Shown here: positions 1 to 8,483 of the stretch, one piece after another | Layout: every line of letters begins with the position of its first letter | Position numbering within the stretch: position 1 is the stretch's first letter | Assembly: GCA_002213445.1 (NCBI GenBank) | Contig: NJIE01000024.1 | Span: 119,713-183,712 of the forward strand | Length of the DNA stretch: 64,000 nucleotides | From: Xenophilus sp. AP218F | Lineage (GTDB): Bacteria > Pseudomonadota > Gammaproteobacteria > Burkholderiales > Chromobacteriaceae | Direction of reading: 5' to 3' | The notes under the pieces: model-generated | The model's database searches: none | The model's input: the letters and a program-made list of their open reading frames with translations, nothing else | What the model was told of the DNA's origin: nothing | Translations under genes and position numbers: made by a program

Positions 1-1843
1 CTACTGGTCGCTTGAGGATGGGTTTCTGCGCTCGCTGGGCTTGGGCGTGGATGGAACCCCGCCGCTATCCATCGTGCGAGACGATATCGGCATCTATTAC
101 GATGCGACCCGCCCTTCCCGGTTGGAAGAGATGCTGAACACCTCCCAACTGACTGACGAGCAACAGCGGGAGGCTGCCAAGGGACTGGAATGGATACGAT
201 GCCACCGCTTATCCAAATACAATCACGCACCGCGACTGACACTGCCCAAACGAGGCGATAAGCCCCGCGTGTTGGTGCTGGATCAAACCGAGGGCGATGT
301 TTCGGTGCGGCTGGGCGGGGCCGGAGCGGCGGCATTTGCCGACATGCTGGCATCCGCCCGCCGGGAACACCCTGACGCCGAGTTATGGGTCAAAACACAC
401 CCGGACGTGGTGGCCGGCAAAAAGCGGGGATATCTGCCTAAAGTCCCGGATGGCATCAGTCTGCAGGCCGAAGACATCTGCCCGCAAACGCTGCTGTCCC
501 AGGTGGATGTGGTTTATACGGCTACCTCGCATATGGGTTTTGAAGCGCTGGTAGCGGGCTGCAAGGTGGTCTGCTTCGGGATGCCCTGGTATGCCGGCTG
601 GGGCTTGACCGATGACAGACATCCGGAGATGCCGGCGCTGCGCCAGCGCCGCCGCCGTCAATGCACGCTGGAAGAGTTGTTTCACGCCGCTTATCTGCGC
701 TATGCCCGTTATATTCAGCCGGAAACCGGCGAGCCGGGTTCTTTTTTCGACGTGGCGGAATGGATACGCCTCAATCGCGAGCTGCGCGAACAATCCAGCG
801 GCACGCTGTGGTGCGTCGGCATGACCTTGTGGAAGCGCGCTGTGGTATGGCCTTTCCTCAAATCGCCGGCCAATCGGCTGCGCTTTGTCCGCAAGTTGCC
901 GCAACATTTGCCGGAGAACAGCAAGGTGGTGGCCTGGGGCATGAAGGCCGAGCTTCGCGAAGCATGCAGGGCAAGAAATATCCCGCTGCTGGCGATGGAG
1001 GACGGCTTTTTGCGCTCGGTCGGATTGGGCTCTCACTTGCTGCCGCCGCTGTCTTTGGTGGTGGATGGCGGCGGGCTTTATTACGCCTATCAGTCGGACA
1101 GCGATTTGCAACGCCATCTGAATACGGCGCGCCCAAGCGCTGAGGAGTGTCAGCGGGCCAGCCGGCTGCGGGCCAGATTGGTGGCCGGCAGGATCAGCAA
1201 ATACAACGTGGGCAGCGCCTTCCAGCTTGACCCCGGGGCGGCAGACAAGCTGATTGTATTGGTGCCGGGACAAGTGGAGGATGACGCCTCCATTCGTTTG
1301 GGATCGCCCGTCGTCCACAGCAACCTGGCTCTGCTCCAGGCCGCTCGGGCTGCGCGCCCTGATGCCTGGATTATCTACAAGCCGCACCCGGATGTGGTAT
1401 CCGGCAATCGCGCAGGCCATATCGACGCCGGCCAATTGGCCGCGCTGGCCGATCAGGTGGTCGAAAATGCCGATATCTCGGGCTGCATAGCCGCCGCCGA
1501 CGAAATTCACACCATGACTTCGCTGGCCGGCTTTGAGGCGCTGCTGCAAGGCAAGGCCGTGCATTGCCATGGCGCGCCGTTTTATGCGGGCTGGGGCCTG
1601 ACGCGCGACCACATTCCCTTGCCGCGCAGGCAGCGCCGCCTCAGCCTGGACGAGCTGGTGCACGGCGCGCTGATCGCTTACCCCCGCTACATCATCCCCG
1701 GCAAAGCGGGATACGCCAGGGTGGAGGCGGTGGTGGATTTGCTGATGCGGCAAAAAAACGACGTGAAAGCATCGTCGCTGCGCACCAACTGGTGCGCCAG
1801 GCAATGGCGCAAAGCCAGAGGGCTGCTGGATACCTTTTTGTGA
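1..1843 (+). CDS. kpsC: Capsule polysaccharide Kdo transferase KpsC (5' end missing)
   Basis: KpsC adds the beta-Kdo linker to the lipid anchor of group 2 capsules on the cytoplasmic face of the inner membrane. The reading frame is open from base 2, so the gene begins upstream of the window and 613 residues are visible. The protein is a tandem duplication: EDGFLRS occurs at the very start and again near base 1000, each followed by a PPLS motif. Each half also has a KTHPD/KPHPD motif, a GFEAL motif and a YAGWGL motif. This matches the two glycosyltransferase modules known for KpsC. kpsS follows on the same strand. About 75-80 N-terminal residues are probably missing, judged from the usual position of the first EDGFLRS. 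Family assignment is confident. Confidence 0.9.
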   Translation, partial: YWSLEDGFLRSLGLGVDGTPPLSIVRDDIGIYYDATRPSRLEEMLNTSQLTDEQQREAAKGLEWIRCHRLSKYNHAPRLTLPKRGDKPRVLVLDQTEGDVSVRLGGAGAAAFADMLASARREHPDAELWVKTHPDVVAGKKRGYLPKVPDGISLQAEDICPQTLLSQVDVVYTATSHMGFEALVAGCKVVCFGMPWYAGWGLTDDRHPEMPALRQRRRRQCTLEELFHAAYLRYARYIQPETGEPGSFFDVAEWIRLNRELREQSSGTLWCVGMTLWKRAVVWPFLKSPANRLRFVRKLPQHLPENSKVVAWGMKAELREACRARNIPLLAMEDGFLRSVGLGSHLLPPLSLVVDGGGLYYAYQSDSDLQRHLNTARPSAEECQRASRLRARLVAGRISKYNVGSAFQLDPGAADKLIVLVPGQVEDDASIRLGSPVVHSNLALLQAARAARPDAWIIYKPHPDVVSGNRAGHIDAGQLAALADQVVENADISGCIAAADEIHTMTSLAGFEALLQGKAVHCHGAPFYAGWGLTRDHIPLPRRQRRLSLDELVHGALIAYPRYIIPGKAGYARVEAVVDLLMRQKNDVKASSLRTNWCARQWRKARGLLDTFL

Positions 1844-1931
1844 AGCCGGCCATTCAGACCCGGCAAATCCGCCAAATGCGACGTCGATCAAACCGATCGA
1901 CATGAATATGGCATTAAAATGCTGAAAGCTT

Positions 1932-1946
1932 GCGGTTGTTAACCGC
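1932..1946 (+). other. Small hairpin between kpsC and kpsS
   Basis: The six-base arms GCGGTT and AACCGC are separated by three bases in the AT-rich spacer between the two capsule genes. There is no strong T-run after it, so it looks more like an RNA-stability or attenuation element than a terminator. It lies inside the region that would be coding if kpsS began at the TTG at 1930. Confidence 0.3.
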
Positions 1947-1983
1947 CTTTCTATTGAAAAATAAAAGAATCGCAAAACTGATC

Positions 1984-3306
1984 ATGCTGGCCGCACAATC
2001 TCTGCTCAAACATAAACGACTGCTGCTGTTGCAAGGCCCGATGGGCAACTTCTTCAACCGATTGGCGGACTGGCTGAGCGCGCATGACATCGAGTCGCGC
2101 AAGGTCAATTTCAATGGCGGCGACTGGCTGTTTCATCGCCGTCCGGGCACCGCGCACTATCAGGGCAAACCTTCCAGCTTCAGCCGCTGGCTGCGTTCCT
2201 ATATCCGGAAGGAAGGAATAGACGGCATTGTCTGCTTTGGCGATTGCCGGCGTCCGCACCGGGTTGCCGCGCTGGTCGCCAAGGAGATGGGAATCGCCTT
2301 CTACGCTTTTGAAGAAGGTTACTTGCGGCCGGACTATGTGACACTGGAGGAAGGCGGCGTCAACGCCTTCTCCCAGCTGGCCAGCCAACCTGCCCGCTAC
2401 ATCGAGCATGAGCCGGTTCACAGCGAACGGCCACTGCCGACTCGCCCCTCGTTCCGGCGCATGGGTCTGACCGCCATGGCCTACTACGCGGCAGGCTGGT
2501 TTCTGCGCCGACAATTCCCGCACTACCGCCATCACAAGGATTTCTCGCCATTTCGCGAGTGTTTCTTCTGGGTGCGCGCCGGTTGGCGCAAGCAGGTTTA
2601 TCGGTTGACCGAGGCCAAGCTTGTCCGCCGCATCGCCGAAGAGTGGCGCGGTCAGTATTTTCTGGTTGCTTTGCAGGTTTTCAACGACAGCCAGATCCAC
2701 CAGCACAGCCACTATCAGGATATTCGCGACTTCATAGCGGAAATCATCCAGGCGTTCGCAACGCAAGCCGGCGCCGAGCATCAGCTGGTTTTCAAGCATC
2801 ACCCCATGGATAGGGGTCATAGGCATTATGGTCGCTTCATTCAGGAGCAGGCCTGCCTCGCGGGCGTTGTGGAACGGGTGCACTACGTGCACGACGCCCA
2901 TCTGCCGACGCTGCTGAAACGCAGCCGCGGCGTCATCACCATCAACAGCACGGTTGGTTTGTCGGCGATTCACCACGGCAAGCCCACCATCGTCATGGGC
3001 AGGGCTTTCTACGATATTCAGGGCCTCACCTTCCAGGGAGAGCTGAAACGATTCTGGAACGAGCCTTATGCCGTCAATCAGGAGCTATACGGCAAACTGC
3101 GTTCCTACATGATCAAGCACACTCAGCTGAATGGCGCCTTCTTCGGCGAATCCCACTGGATGCGCCACCCCAAGTTGGCGCCGCGCGCATCGTATTGGCA
3201 ACCCGCGCTCCGGGCTGGTCAGGTCGCGGCGCTGCTGCTTTTTCTGGACATCGCCGCGGATGGCGAACTGGGCTGGTTGCTGGAATGGCTTGCCAGTTTG
3301 GGCTGA
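1984..3306 (+). CDS. kpsS: Capsule polysaccharide Kdo transferase KpsS
   Basis: KpsS works with KpsC to build the poly-Kdo linker on the phosphatidylglycerol anchor of exported capsule. The 440-residue product opens with the LLLLQGPMGNFF and NFNGGDWLF motifs typical of KpsS, then EEGYLRPDYVT. The later FKHHPMDRG and TINSTVGLSAI segments are the family's nucleotide-sugar and fold motifs. An in-frame TTG at 1930 would add 18 residues, but I chose the ATG at 1984 because the family motifs begin a few residues later; neither start has a strong ribosome site. Base composition is visibly less GC-rich than the rest of the window, as is common for capsule loci. It is presumably co-transcribed with kpsC. 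Confidence 0.88.
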   Translation: MLAAQSLLKHKRLLLLQGPMGNFFNRLADWLSAHDIESRKVNFNGGDWLFHRRPGTAHYQGKPSSFSRWLRSYIRKEGIDGIVCFGDCRRPHRVAALVAKEMGIAFYAFEEGYLRPDYVTLEEGGVNAFSQLASQPARYIEHEPVHSERPLPTRPSFRRMGLTAMAYYAAGWFLRRQFPHYRHHKDFSPFRECFFWVRAGWRKQVYRLTEAKLVRRIAEEWRGQYFLVALQVFNDSQIHQHSHYQDIRDFIAEIIQAFATQAGAEHQLVFKHHPMDRGHRHYGRFIQEQACLAGVVERVHYVHDAHLPTLLKRSRGVITINSTVGLSAIHHGKPTIVMGRAFYDIQGLTFQGELKRFWNEPYAVNQELYGKLRSYMIKHTQLNGAFFGESHWMRHPKLAPRASYWQPALRAGQVAALLLFLDIAADGELGWLLEWLASLG

Positions 3307-3440
3307 TGCGCCAAACATTCCAAAAGCATTGGCGAAGTGTAAAAATAAGAAAATTGTATTTAATTTTATTAAGTTGAATGGCATGATCGGCCTTGGCATC
3401 GCCGCACCCTTTCCTCAACACCAATGCACGGACAACAATC

Positions 3441-3926
3441 ATGAAAACCAAATGGCTACTGCCCGTACTGCTTGCTTTTTCCGCCGCCCCCGCGCTGGCT
3501 GACGTCTCCATCCTGGTTCCCTTCGCCTCCAAGCACTACGGCTGCGACCACAAAAAGCACAGCTGCGACTTTCACCAGTTCAACCCCGGACTGGGACTGG
3601 AGTGGTCCCCGCAAGAATACAGCTGGGGCCGTCCCATCGTTCGCGCCGCGGGCTATAGCGATTCCGCCGCAAAATTCGCCTACTTTGTCGCTGGCGGCTG
3701 GCGCAAGGATTTCAATATTGTCGACGACGTGAAATTAGGCTTGGGAATCTACGCCGGTTATCTGAACGGCTCGGACCAGAACGGGTTCGCCGCGCTGCCA
3801 TTCGTGTCGGTCGGCTACAAGAAATTGTCTTTCGAAGTGGGCTACGGCGATTCCAAAGCCGGCCATCACAAGCACAAGGAGGATGTGAACCACATCCTTA
3901 CCTTCAGCGCCAGATACGATCTGTAA
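3441..3926 (+). CDS. Small outer-membrane beta-barrel protein, function unknown
   Basis: This 161-residue protein has a Sec signal peptide (MKTKWLLP..., predicted cleavage after ALA at residue 20). The mature part alternates hydrophobic and polar residues and ends in an aromatic-rich strand with SARYDL, as in small eight-stranded barrels such as PagP, PagL or OmpW. I cannot assign it to one family. Cys35 and Cys42 bracket a loop rich in His and Lys, and a second His-rich loop (GHHKHKED) lies near the C terminus; both probably face outside. The ATG at 3441 is preferred over an upstream in-frame start because the signal peptide begins there. It stands alone between kpsS and a bidirectional terminator. 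Confidence 0.7.
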   Translation: MKTKWLLPVLLAFSAAPALADVSILVPFASKHYGCDHKKHSCDFHQFNPGLGLEWSPQEYSWGRPIVRAAGYSDSAAKFAYFVAGGWRKDFNIVDDVKLGLGIYAGYLNGSDQNGFAALPFVSVGYKKLSFEVGYGDSKAGHHKHKEDVNHILTFSARYDL

Positions 3927-3981
3927 TCGAACGCCAAGGCCCGAGCCTGCAAGCCGCGCAGGTTCAATCGGTTTCAGATGA

Positions 3982-4013
3982 AAAAAAGCAGCAGTTTTAC
4001 TGCTGCTTTTTTT
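3982..4013. terminator. Bidirectional rho-independent terminator
   Basis: A GCAGCAGT/ACTGCTGC stem with a TTT loop is flanked by an A-run on the left and a T-run on the right, so it can stop both the barrel gene and galE. Confidence 0.85.
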
Positions 4014-4024
4014 CATGGCATCGC

Positions 4025-5029
4025 TCACGGATAGCCTGCAGGATTCCGGCTTTGCCAGCGCCAGCTGTCGCGGCACATGTCTTCCAGCGTTTTTTCCGCC
4101 TTCCAGCCCAATAGCTTTTCCGCCGCCGCCGGATTGGCCCAGCACTCGGCGATGTCGCCCGGGCGGCGCGCCACGATGCGGTATGGCACCTGGCAGCCGT
4201 TGACCCGCTCGAACGCCTGCACCATGTCCAGCACCGAATAACCCTTGCCGGTTCCCAGATTCACGGTCAGCAGTCCCGGCTCGCGGGCCAGCGCCTGCAC
4301 CGCCTTGACGTGGCCGGCGGCCAGATCCACCACATGGATGTAGTCGCGCACGCCGGTGCCGTCGTGGGTGGGGTAGTCGCTGCCGAATACCTGCAGCTCC
4401 GCCAGCTTGCCGCAGGCCACCTGCGAGATGAACGGCATCAGATTGTTGGGAATGCCGTTGGGGTCTTCGCCGATGTCGCCGCTCTCATGCGCGCCGATGG
4501 GGTTGAAATAGCGCAGCAGCGCGATATTCCAGTCCGGTTCGGCCCGGGCGAAGTCGCGCAGCATATCTTCCACGATCAGCTTGCTGCGGCCGTAGGGGTT
4601 GGTTGCCGACAACGGGAAGGATTCCGTGATCGGCACCGAAGCCGGGTTGCCGTAAACGGTGGCGGAAGAGCTGAACACGAAATTGCGCACCCCGTGCCGC
4701 TTCATCGCCCGCAGCAGGCACAGAGTGCCGGCGACGTTGTTCTCGTAATACTCCAGCGGCTTTTCCACCGATTCGCCCACCGCCTTCAAGCCGGCGAAAT
4801 GAATGACCGCCTGGATCGGGTGGCGAAACGCCTGTTCCAGCGCCTCCGGGTCGCGGATGTCGCCCTCGATGAAAGTCAGCTTCTTGCCGGCCAGTTGCTC
4901 GACGCGGCGCAAGGCTTCCGCCTTGCTGTTGCACAGATTGTCCAATACCGCCAGCTCATGGCCGGCCTCCAGCAATTGCACGCAGGTATGCGAACCGATA
5001 TAGCCGGCCCCGCCCGTCACCAAGATCAT
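4025..5029 (-). CDS. galE: UDP-glucose 4-epimerase GalE
   Basis: GalE interconverts UDP-glucose and UDP-galactose for LPS, capsule and galactose metabolism in the cytoplasm. The 334-residue protein starts MILVTGGAGYIGSH, the NAD-binding glycine-rich loop of extended short-chain dehydrogenases. It has the SSSATVYG segment and the catalytic YGRSK (YxxxK). The ATG at 5029 is chosen because it places the nucleotide-binding strand at the N terminus; a GGAAGAG ribosome site lies upstream. An in-frame ATG four codons earlier is possible. It lies alone, converging on the capsule-side terminator, and could supply sugar nucleotides for the neighbouring capsule locus (inference). Confidence 0.95.
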   Translation of the reverse strand: MILVTGGAGYIGSHTCVQLLEAGHELAVLDNLCNSKAEALRRVEQLAGKKLTFIEGDIRDPEALEQAFRHPIQAVIHFAGLKAVGESVEKPLEYYENNVAGTLCLLRAMKRHGVRNFVFSSSATVYGNPASVPITESFPLSATNPYGRSKLIVEDMLRDFARAEPDWNIALLRYFNPIGAHESGDIGEDPNGIPNNLMPFISQVACGKLAELQVFGSDYPTHDGTGVRDYIHVVDLAAGHVKAVQALAREPGLLTVNLGTGKGYSVLDMVQAFERVNGCQVPYRIVARRPGDIAECWANPAAAEKLLGWKAEKTLEDMCRDSWRWQSRNPAGYP

Positions 5030-5131
5030 GATTCGTCCCATCTCTTCCAAAATGAGACCCGAGTTTAAGGGAAAAGCGGATAGCAAAACAGCACCCGCAG
5101 GCGCTGTTTCGGCAGGAAGGCGGGTCGAGGC

Positions 5132-6409
5132 CTAGTGCTTGCGTCCTATCGCCTTGGCGCCGATGTCGCGGCGCAGCTGCTTGCCTGAGAAGTGGATCTG
5201 ATCGGCGGCGGCGTAAGCGCGGCCTTGCGCCATCTTGACGCTGTCGCCCAAGCCCACGGCGCACAGCACCCGGCCGCCGTGGCTGAGCAGCTGCCGCTCT
5301 TCGTCCAGCCGGGTGCCGGCGTGGAACACCACGGCGTCGTCGGCTTCGGCCGGGATGCCGCTGATCAGGTCGCCCTTGCGCGGGTCTTCCGGATAGCCGG
5401 CGGCGGCCAGCACCACGCCCAAGGCCACGCGCCGGTCCCACTCCGCTTCCACCTGGTCCAGCCGTCCGTTGACGCCGGCGTCCAGCAGGATGGTGAAGTC
5501 GGTTTTCAGCCTGGCCATGATGGGCTGGGTTTCCGGATCGCCGAAGCGGCAGTTGAATTCGATGGTGTGCGGCTTGCCTTGCGCGTCTATCATCAGCCCG
5601 GCGTAGAGGAAGCCGGTGTAGGGATGGCCGTCCTTCTTCATGCCCAGCACCGTCGGCGTGATGATTTCGCGCATCACCCGGTTGTGCACCGCCGGGGTGA
5701 CTACCGGAGCCGGGCTGTAGGCGCCCATGCCGCCGGTGTTGGGGCCGCGGTCGCCGTCCAGGAGCCGCTTGTGGTCCTGGCTGGTGGCCATCGGCAGCAC
5801 GTGGTCGCCGTCCACCATCACGATGAAGCTGGCTTCCTCGCCTTGCAGGAAGTCTTCGATCACCACCCGGCTGCCGGCGTCGCCCATCTTGTTGGCGAGC
5901 AGCATGTCGTCGATGGCCGCGTGGGCCTCGGCCAGCGTCATCGCCACCACCACGCCCTTGCCTGCGGCCAGGCCGTCGGCCTTGATCACGATGGGCGCGC
6001 CCTTGCCGTCGACATAGGCATGCGCGGCGGCGGCGTCGGTGAAGGTCTGGTAGGCGGCGGTGGGGATGCCGTGGCGCTGCATGAAGGCCTTGGCGAAGTC
6101 CTTGGAGCTTTCCAGCTGGGCGCAATAGCGGGTGGGGCCGAAGATGCGCAGGCCGGCGTCGCGGAAGGCGTCCACCACGCCGGCGGCAAGCGGCGCTTCC
6201 GGGCCGACCACGGTCAATTCGATCTTCTCGCGCCTGGCGAAGTCCAGCCACTCGGCCACCGAGTTGAGATCGACATTGGTGAGATTGGGGTCCAGCGCGG
6301 TTCCGGCGTTGCCCGGCGCGACAAATACTTTGGAGACGCGCTTGGACTTGGCGATGCGCCAGGCCAGCGCGTGTTCGCGGCCGCCGGAGCCGATCACGAG
6401 AACTTTCAT
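5132..6409 (-). CDS. purD: Phosphoribosylamine-glycine ligase PurD
   Basis: PurD catalyses the ATP-dependent ligation of phosphoribosylamine and glycine, the second step of purine synthesis. The 425-residue length is typical. The N terminus MKVLVIGSGGREHALAW is the family signature. The ATP-grasp core is visible, with AAGKGVVVA, the RGPNTGGMGAYSP loop, and EFNCRFGDPE for the metal ligands. An AAGGA ribosome site precedes the ATG. It is the last gene of purH-purD, with a 147-base spacer that holds two stem-loops. Confidence 0.96.
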   Translation of the reverse strand: MKVLVIGSGGREHALAWRIAKSKRVSKVFVAPGNAGTALDPNLTNVDLNSVAEWLDFARREKIELTVVGPEAPLAAGVVDAFRDAGLRIFGPTRYCAQLESSKDFAKAFMQRHGIPTAAYQTFTDAAAAHAYVDGKGAPIVIKADGLAAGKGVVVAMTLAEAHAAIDDMLLANKMGDAGSRVVIEDFLQGEEASFIVMVDGDHVLPMATSQDHKRLLDGDRGPNTGGMGAYSPAPVVTPAVHNRVMREIITPTVLGMKKDGHPYTGFLYAGLMIDAQGKPHTIEFNCRFGDPETQPIMARLKTDFTILLDAGVNGRLDQVEAEWDRRVALGVVLAAAGYPEDPRKGDLISGIPAEADDAVVFHAGTRLDEERQLLSHGGRVLCAVGLGDSVKMAQGRAYAAADQIHFSGKQLRRDIGAKAIGRKH

Positions 6410-6462
6410 GGTTTGAATCCTTTTGGGGTCGGACAGCGACAGCCGGCATCCGGCCGTCGCCT

Positions 6463-6499
6463 GCGCTTGGCGCTACCTGGACAGCATAGCGCCAAGCGC
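6463..6499. other. 13-bp perfect inverted repeat between purH and purD
   Basis: GCGCTTGGCGCTA and its exact reverse complement are separated by 11 bases. A second, shorter imperfect dyad sits just to the left (about 6434-6458). Neither is followed by a T-run on the transcribed strand. They may affect purD mRNA stability or the purH:purD ratio, but no regulator can be named. Confidence 0.6.
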
Positions 6500-6556
6500 C
6501 GGCGCGTTGCGCCGATTTCGCGGAGAAAGCGGCGCCCGCGCGTCAAAAAAACACGC

Positions 6557-8134
6557 TTAGTGGCGGAAGTGGCGCACGCCGGTCAACACCAGCGCGATGC
6601 CGTGCTCGTCGGCGGCGGCGAACACTTCCTCGTCACGCATCGAGCCGCCCGGCTGGATGATGGCCTTGATGCCCTGCTCGGCGATGACGTCGATGCCGTC
6701 GCGGAACGGGAAGAAGGCGTCCGACGCCGCCACCGCGCCAGCGAGGCTCAGCCCGGCGTCCTGCGCCTTGCGCGCGGCGATGCGGGTGGAGTCCACGCGG
6801 CTCATCTGGCCGGCGCCGATGCCGGCGGTTTGGCCGTTCTTGCAGAAGACGATGGCGTTGGACTTGACGTACTTGGCCACGCGCCAGGCGAACAGCAGGT
6901 CCGACATTTCCTGGGCGGAAGGCTGGCGCTTGCTGACCACGCGCAGCTCGTCCAGGCCCACGTTGCGGATGTCCGGCGTCTGCACCAGCACGCCGCCGCC
7001 CACGCGCTTCAGTTCGAAGCGGTTGGCGCCGGCCTCCAGCGGGATTTCCAGCACGCGCACGTTCTTCTTCGCGGCGATGATGGCGCGGGCCTCGTCGCTG
7101 AAGGACGGGGCGATCAGCACTTCCAGGAACTGGCCGGTGACGGCTTCCACCGTGGCCGCGTCCACCGGACGGTTGAAGGCGATGATGCCGCCGAAGGCGC
7201 TGGTGGTGTCGGTGGCGAAAGCCAGCTTGTATGCGGTCAGCGTGTCGGCGGCCACCGCCACGCCGCAGGGGTTGGCGTGCTTGACGATGACGCAGGCGGT
7301 CTGCTCGAACGTTTTCACCGCCTCCCAGGCGGCGTCGGCGTCGGCGATGTTGTTGTAGGACAGCTCCTTGCCCTGCAACTGCGTGTAATGCGCAATCGAG
7401 CCGGCGGCCGGGTCAAGATCGCGGTAGAAGGCGGCGGCCTGGTGCGGGTTTTCGCCGTAGCGCATGTCCTGCACCTTGACGAACTGGGCGTTGAGGCGCT
7501 TGGGGAAGGCCACGCGCTCCGGCTTGCCCGCCACCGCGCCCTCGGCCAGGCTGGTCAGGTAGTTGGAGATGGCGCCGTCGTAGGCGGCGGTGTGGGTGAA
7601 AGCCTTCTTGGCCAGCTCGAAACGGGTGGCCTTGGACAGCGCGCCGGCGTTGGCTTTCAGCTCGGCCGCCAGCGCCGGGTAGTCGTCGCTGTCGGTGACG
7701 ATGGCGACGTGCGCCCAGTTCTTGGCGGCGGAGCGCACCATGGTCGGGCCGCCGATGTCGATGTTCTCGATGGCGTCTTCCAGCGCGCAGTCCGGGTTGG
7801 CGATGGTGGCTTCGAACGGGTAGAGGTTGACGCAGACCAGGTCGATATTGCCGATGCCGTGCTCGGCCATGGTGGCGACGTGCTCGGGCAGGTCGCGCCG
7901 GCCGAGGATGCCGCCGTGCACCTTGGGATGCAGCGTCTTGACCCGGCCGTCCAGCATTTCCGGGAAACCGGTGTAGTCGGACACCTCGGTCACCGGCAAG
8001 CCGGCTTCCAGCAACAGCTTGGCGGTGCCGCCGGTGGACAGGATGTGCACGCCGAGGGACGACAGCTCCTTGGCGAATTCCACAACACCCTTCTTGTCAG
8101 ACACGCTGATCAGCGCACGTTCGATCTTGGTCAT
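6557..8134 (-). CDS. purH: Bifunctional AICAR transformylase/IMP cyclohydrolase PurH
   Basis: PurH performs the last two steps of IMP synthesis. The 525 residues show an N-terminal MGS-like cyclohydrolase domain ([15 protein letters not shown], then STGGTAKLL and HPKVHGGIL). The C-terminal transformylase domain carries the catalytic KHANPCG motif and ends in a region with GGSMRDEEV and GVRHFRH. A GAGAAAC sequence serves as ribosome site. Only about 30 bases separate the ATG from a terminator hairpin behind fis, leaving little room for a promoter of its own. Transcription may therefore read through from dusB-fis or start inside fis. Confidence 0.97.
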   Translation of the reverse strand: MTKIERALISVSDKKGVVEFAKELSSLGVHILSTGGTAKLLLEAGLPVTEVSDYTGFPEMLDGRVKTLHPKVHGGILGRRDLPEHVATMAEHGIGNIDLVCVNLYPFEATIANPDCALEDAIENIDIGGPTMVRSAAKNWAHVAIVTDSDDYPALAAELKANAGALSKATRFELAKKAFTHTAAYDGAISNYLTSLAEGAVAGKPERVAFPKRLNAQFVKVQDMRYGENPHQAAAFYRDLDPAAGSIAHYTQLQGKELSYNNIADADAAWEAVKTFEQTACVIVKHANPCGVAVAADTLTAYKLAFATDTTSAFGGIIAFNRPVDAATVEAVTGQFLEVLIAPSFSDEARAIIAAKKNVRVLEIPLEAGANRFELKRVGGGVLVQTPDIRNVGLDELRVVSKRQPSAQEMSDLLFAWRVAKYVKSNAIVFCKNGQTAGIGAGQMSRVDSTRIAARKAQDAGLSLAGAVAASDAFFPFRDGIDVIAEQGIKAIIQPGGSMRDEEVFAAADEHGIALVLTGVRHFRH

Positions 8135-8165
8135 GTTTCTCTACCGCTTAGGCTAAGGATGAACA

Positions 8166-8202
8166 CAAAAAAACCGGCCATCCTGTTACGGTATGGCCGG
8201 TT
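8166..8202 (-). terminator. Terminator between fis and purH
   Basis: A ten-base AACCGGCCAT/ATGGCCGGTT stem is followed on the minus strand by a T-run. It should end most dusB-fis transcripts just before purH. Confidence 0.8.
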
Positions 8203-8206
8203 ATCT

Positions 8207-8443
8207 TCAAATCAAATCATAGGACTTCATCTTCTTGCGCAGCGTGTTGCGGTTCAGTCCCAGCAACTCCGCCGCTCGCGTCTGGTTGCCCTGGGTGTGT
8301 ATCAGCACCACCTCCAAGAGCGGCTTCTCGACGCAGGCAAGCACCATGTCGTAGATCGCCGACGGCGCCTCGCCATCCAGATCCCGGAAATATTGTTCCA
8401 TCGCAATCCGCACCGACTGCGAGATGTGATCGTTATTCTGCAT
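8207..8443 (-). CDS. fis: Nucleoid-associated DNA-binding protein Fis
   Basis: Fis is a growth-phase-dependent nucleoid protein that bends DNA and activates rRNA promoters. The 78-residue protein has the typical C-terminal helix-turn-helix (NQTRAAELLGLNRNTLRKKM), while the N-terminal region is short, as in betaproteobacteria. It follows dusB by 40 bases on the same strand, the same dusB-fis pairing known from enterobacteria, and is followed by a terminator and purH. Confidence 0.95.
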   Translation of the reverse strand: MQNNDHISQSVRIAMEQYFRDLDGEAPSAIYDMVLACVEKPLLEVVLIHTQGNQTRAAELLGLNRNTLRKKMKSYDLI

Positions 8444-8483
8444 ATTGTTATTTTACCCTAGCGAGCCTCGCCACCCACGCCTG

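Noticed and set aside
1930..1983. TTG start for kpsS
   Set aside because: It would place a hairpin and unconserved residues at the N terminus; the ATG at 1984 begins just before the family motifs. Not excluded.
5192..8461. A 1089-codon open frame on the plus strand
   Set aside because: Antisense to purD, purH and fis, with no domain and no ribosome site.
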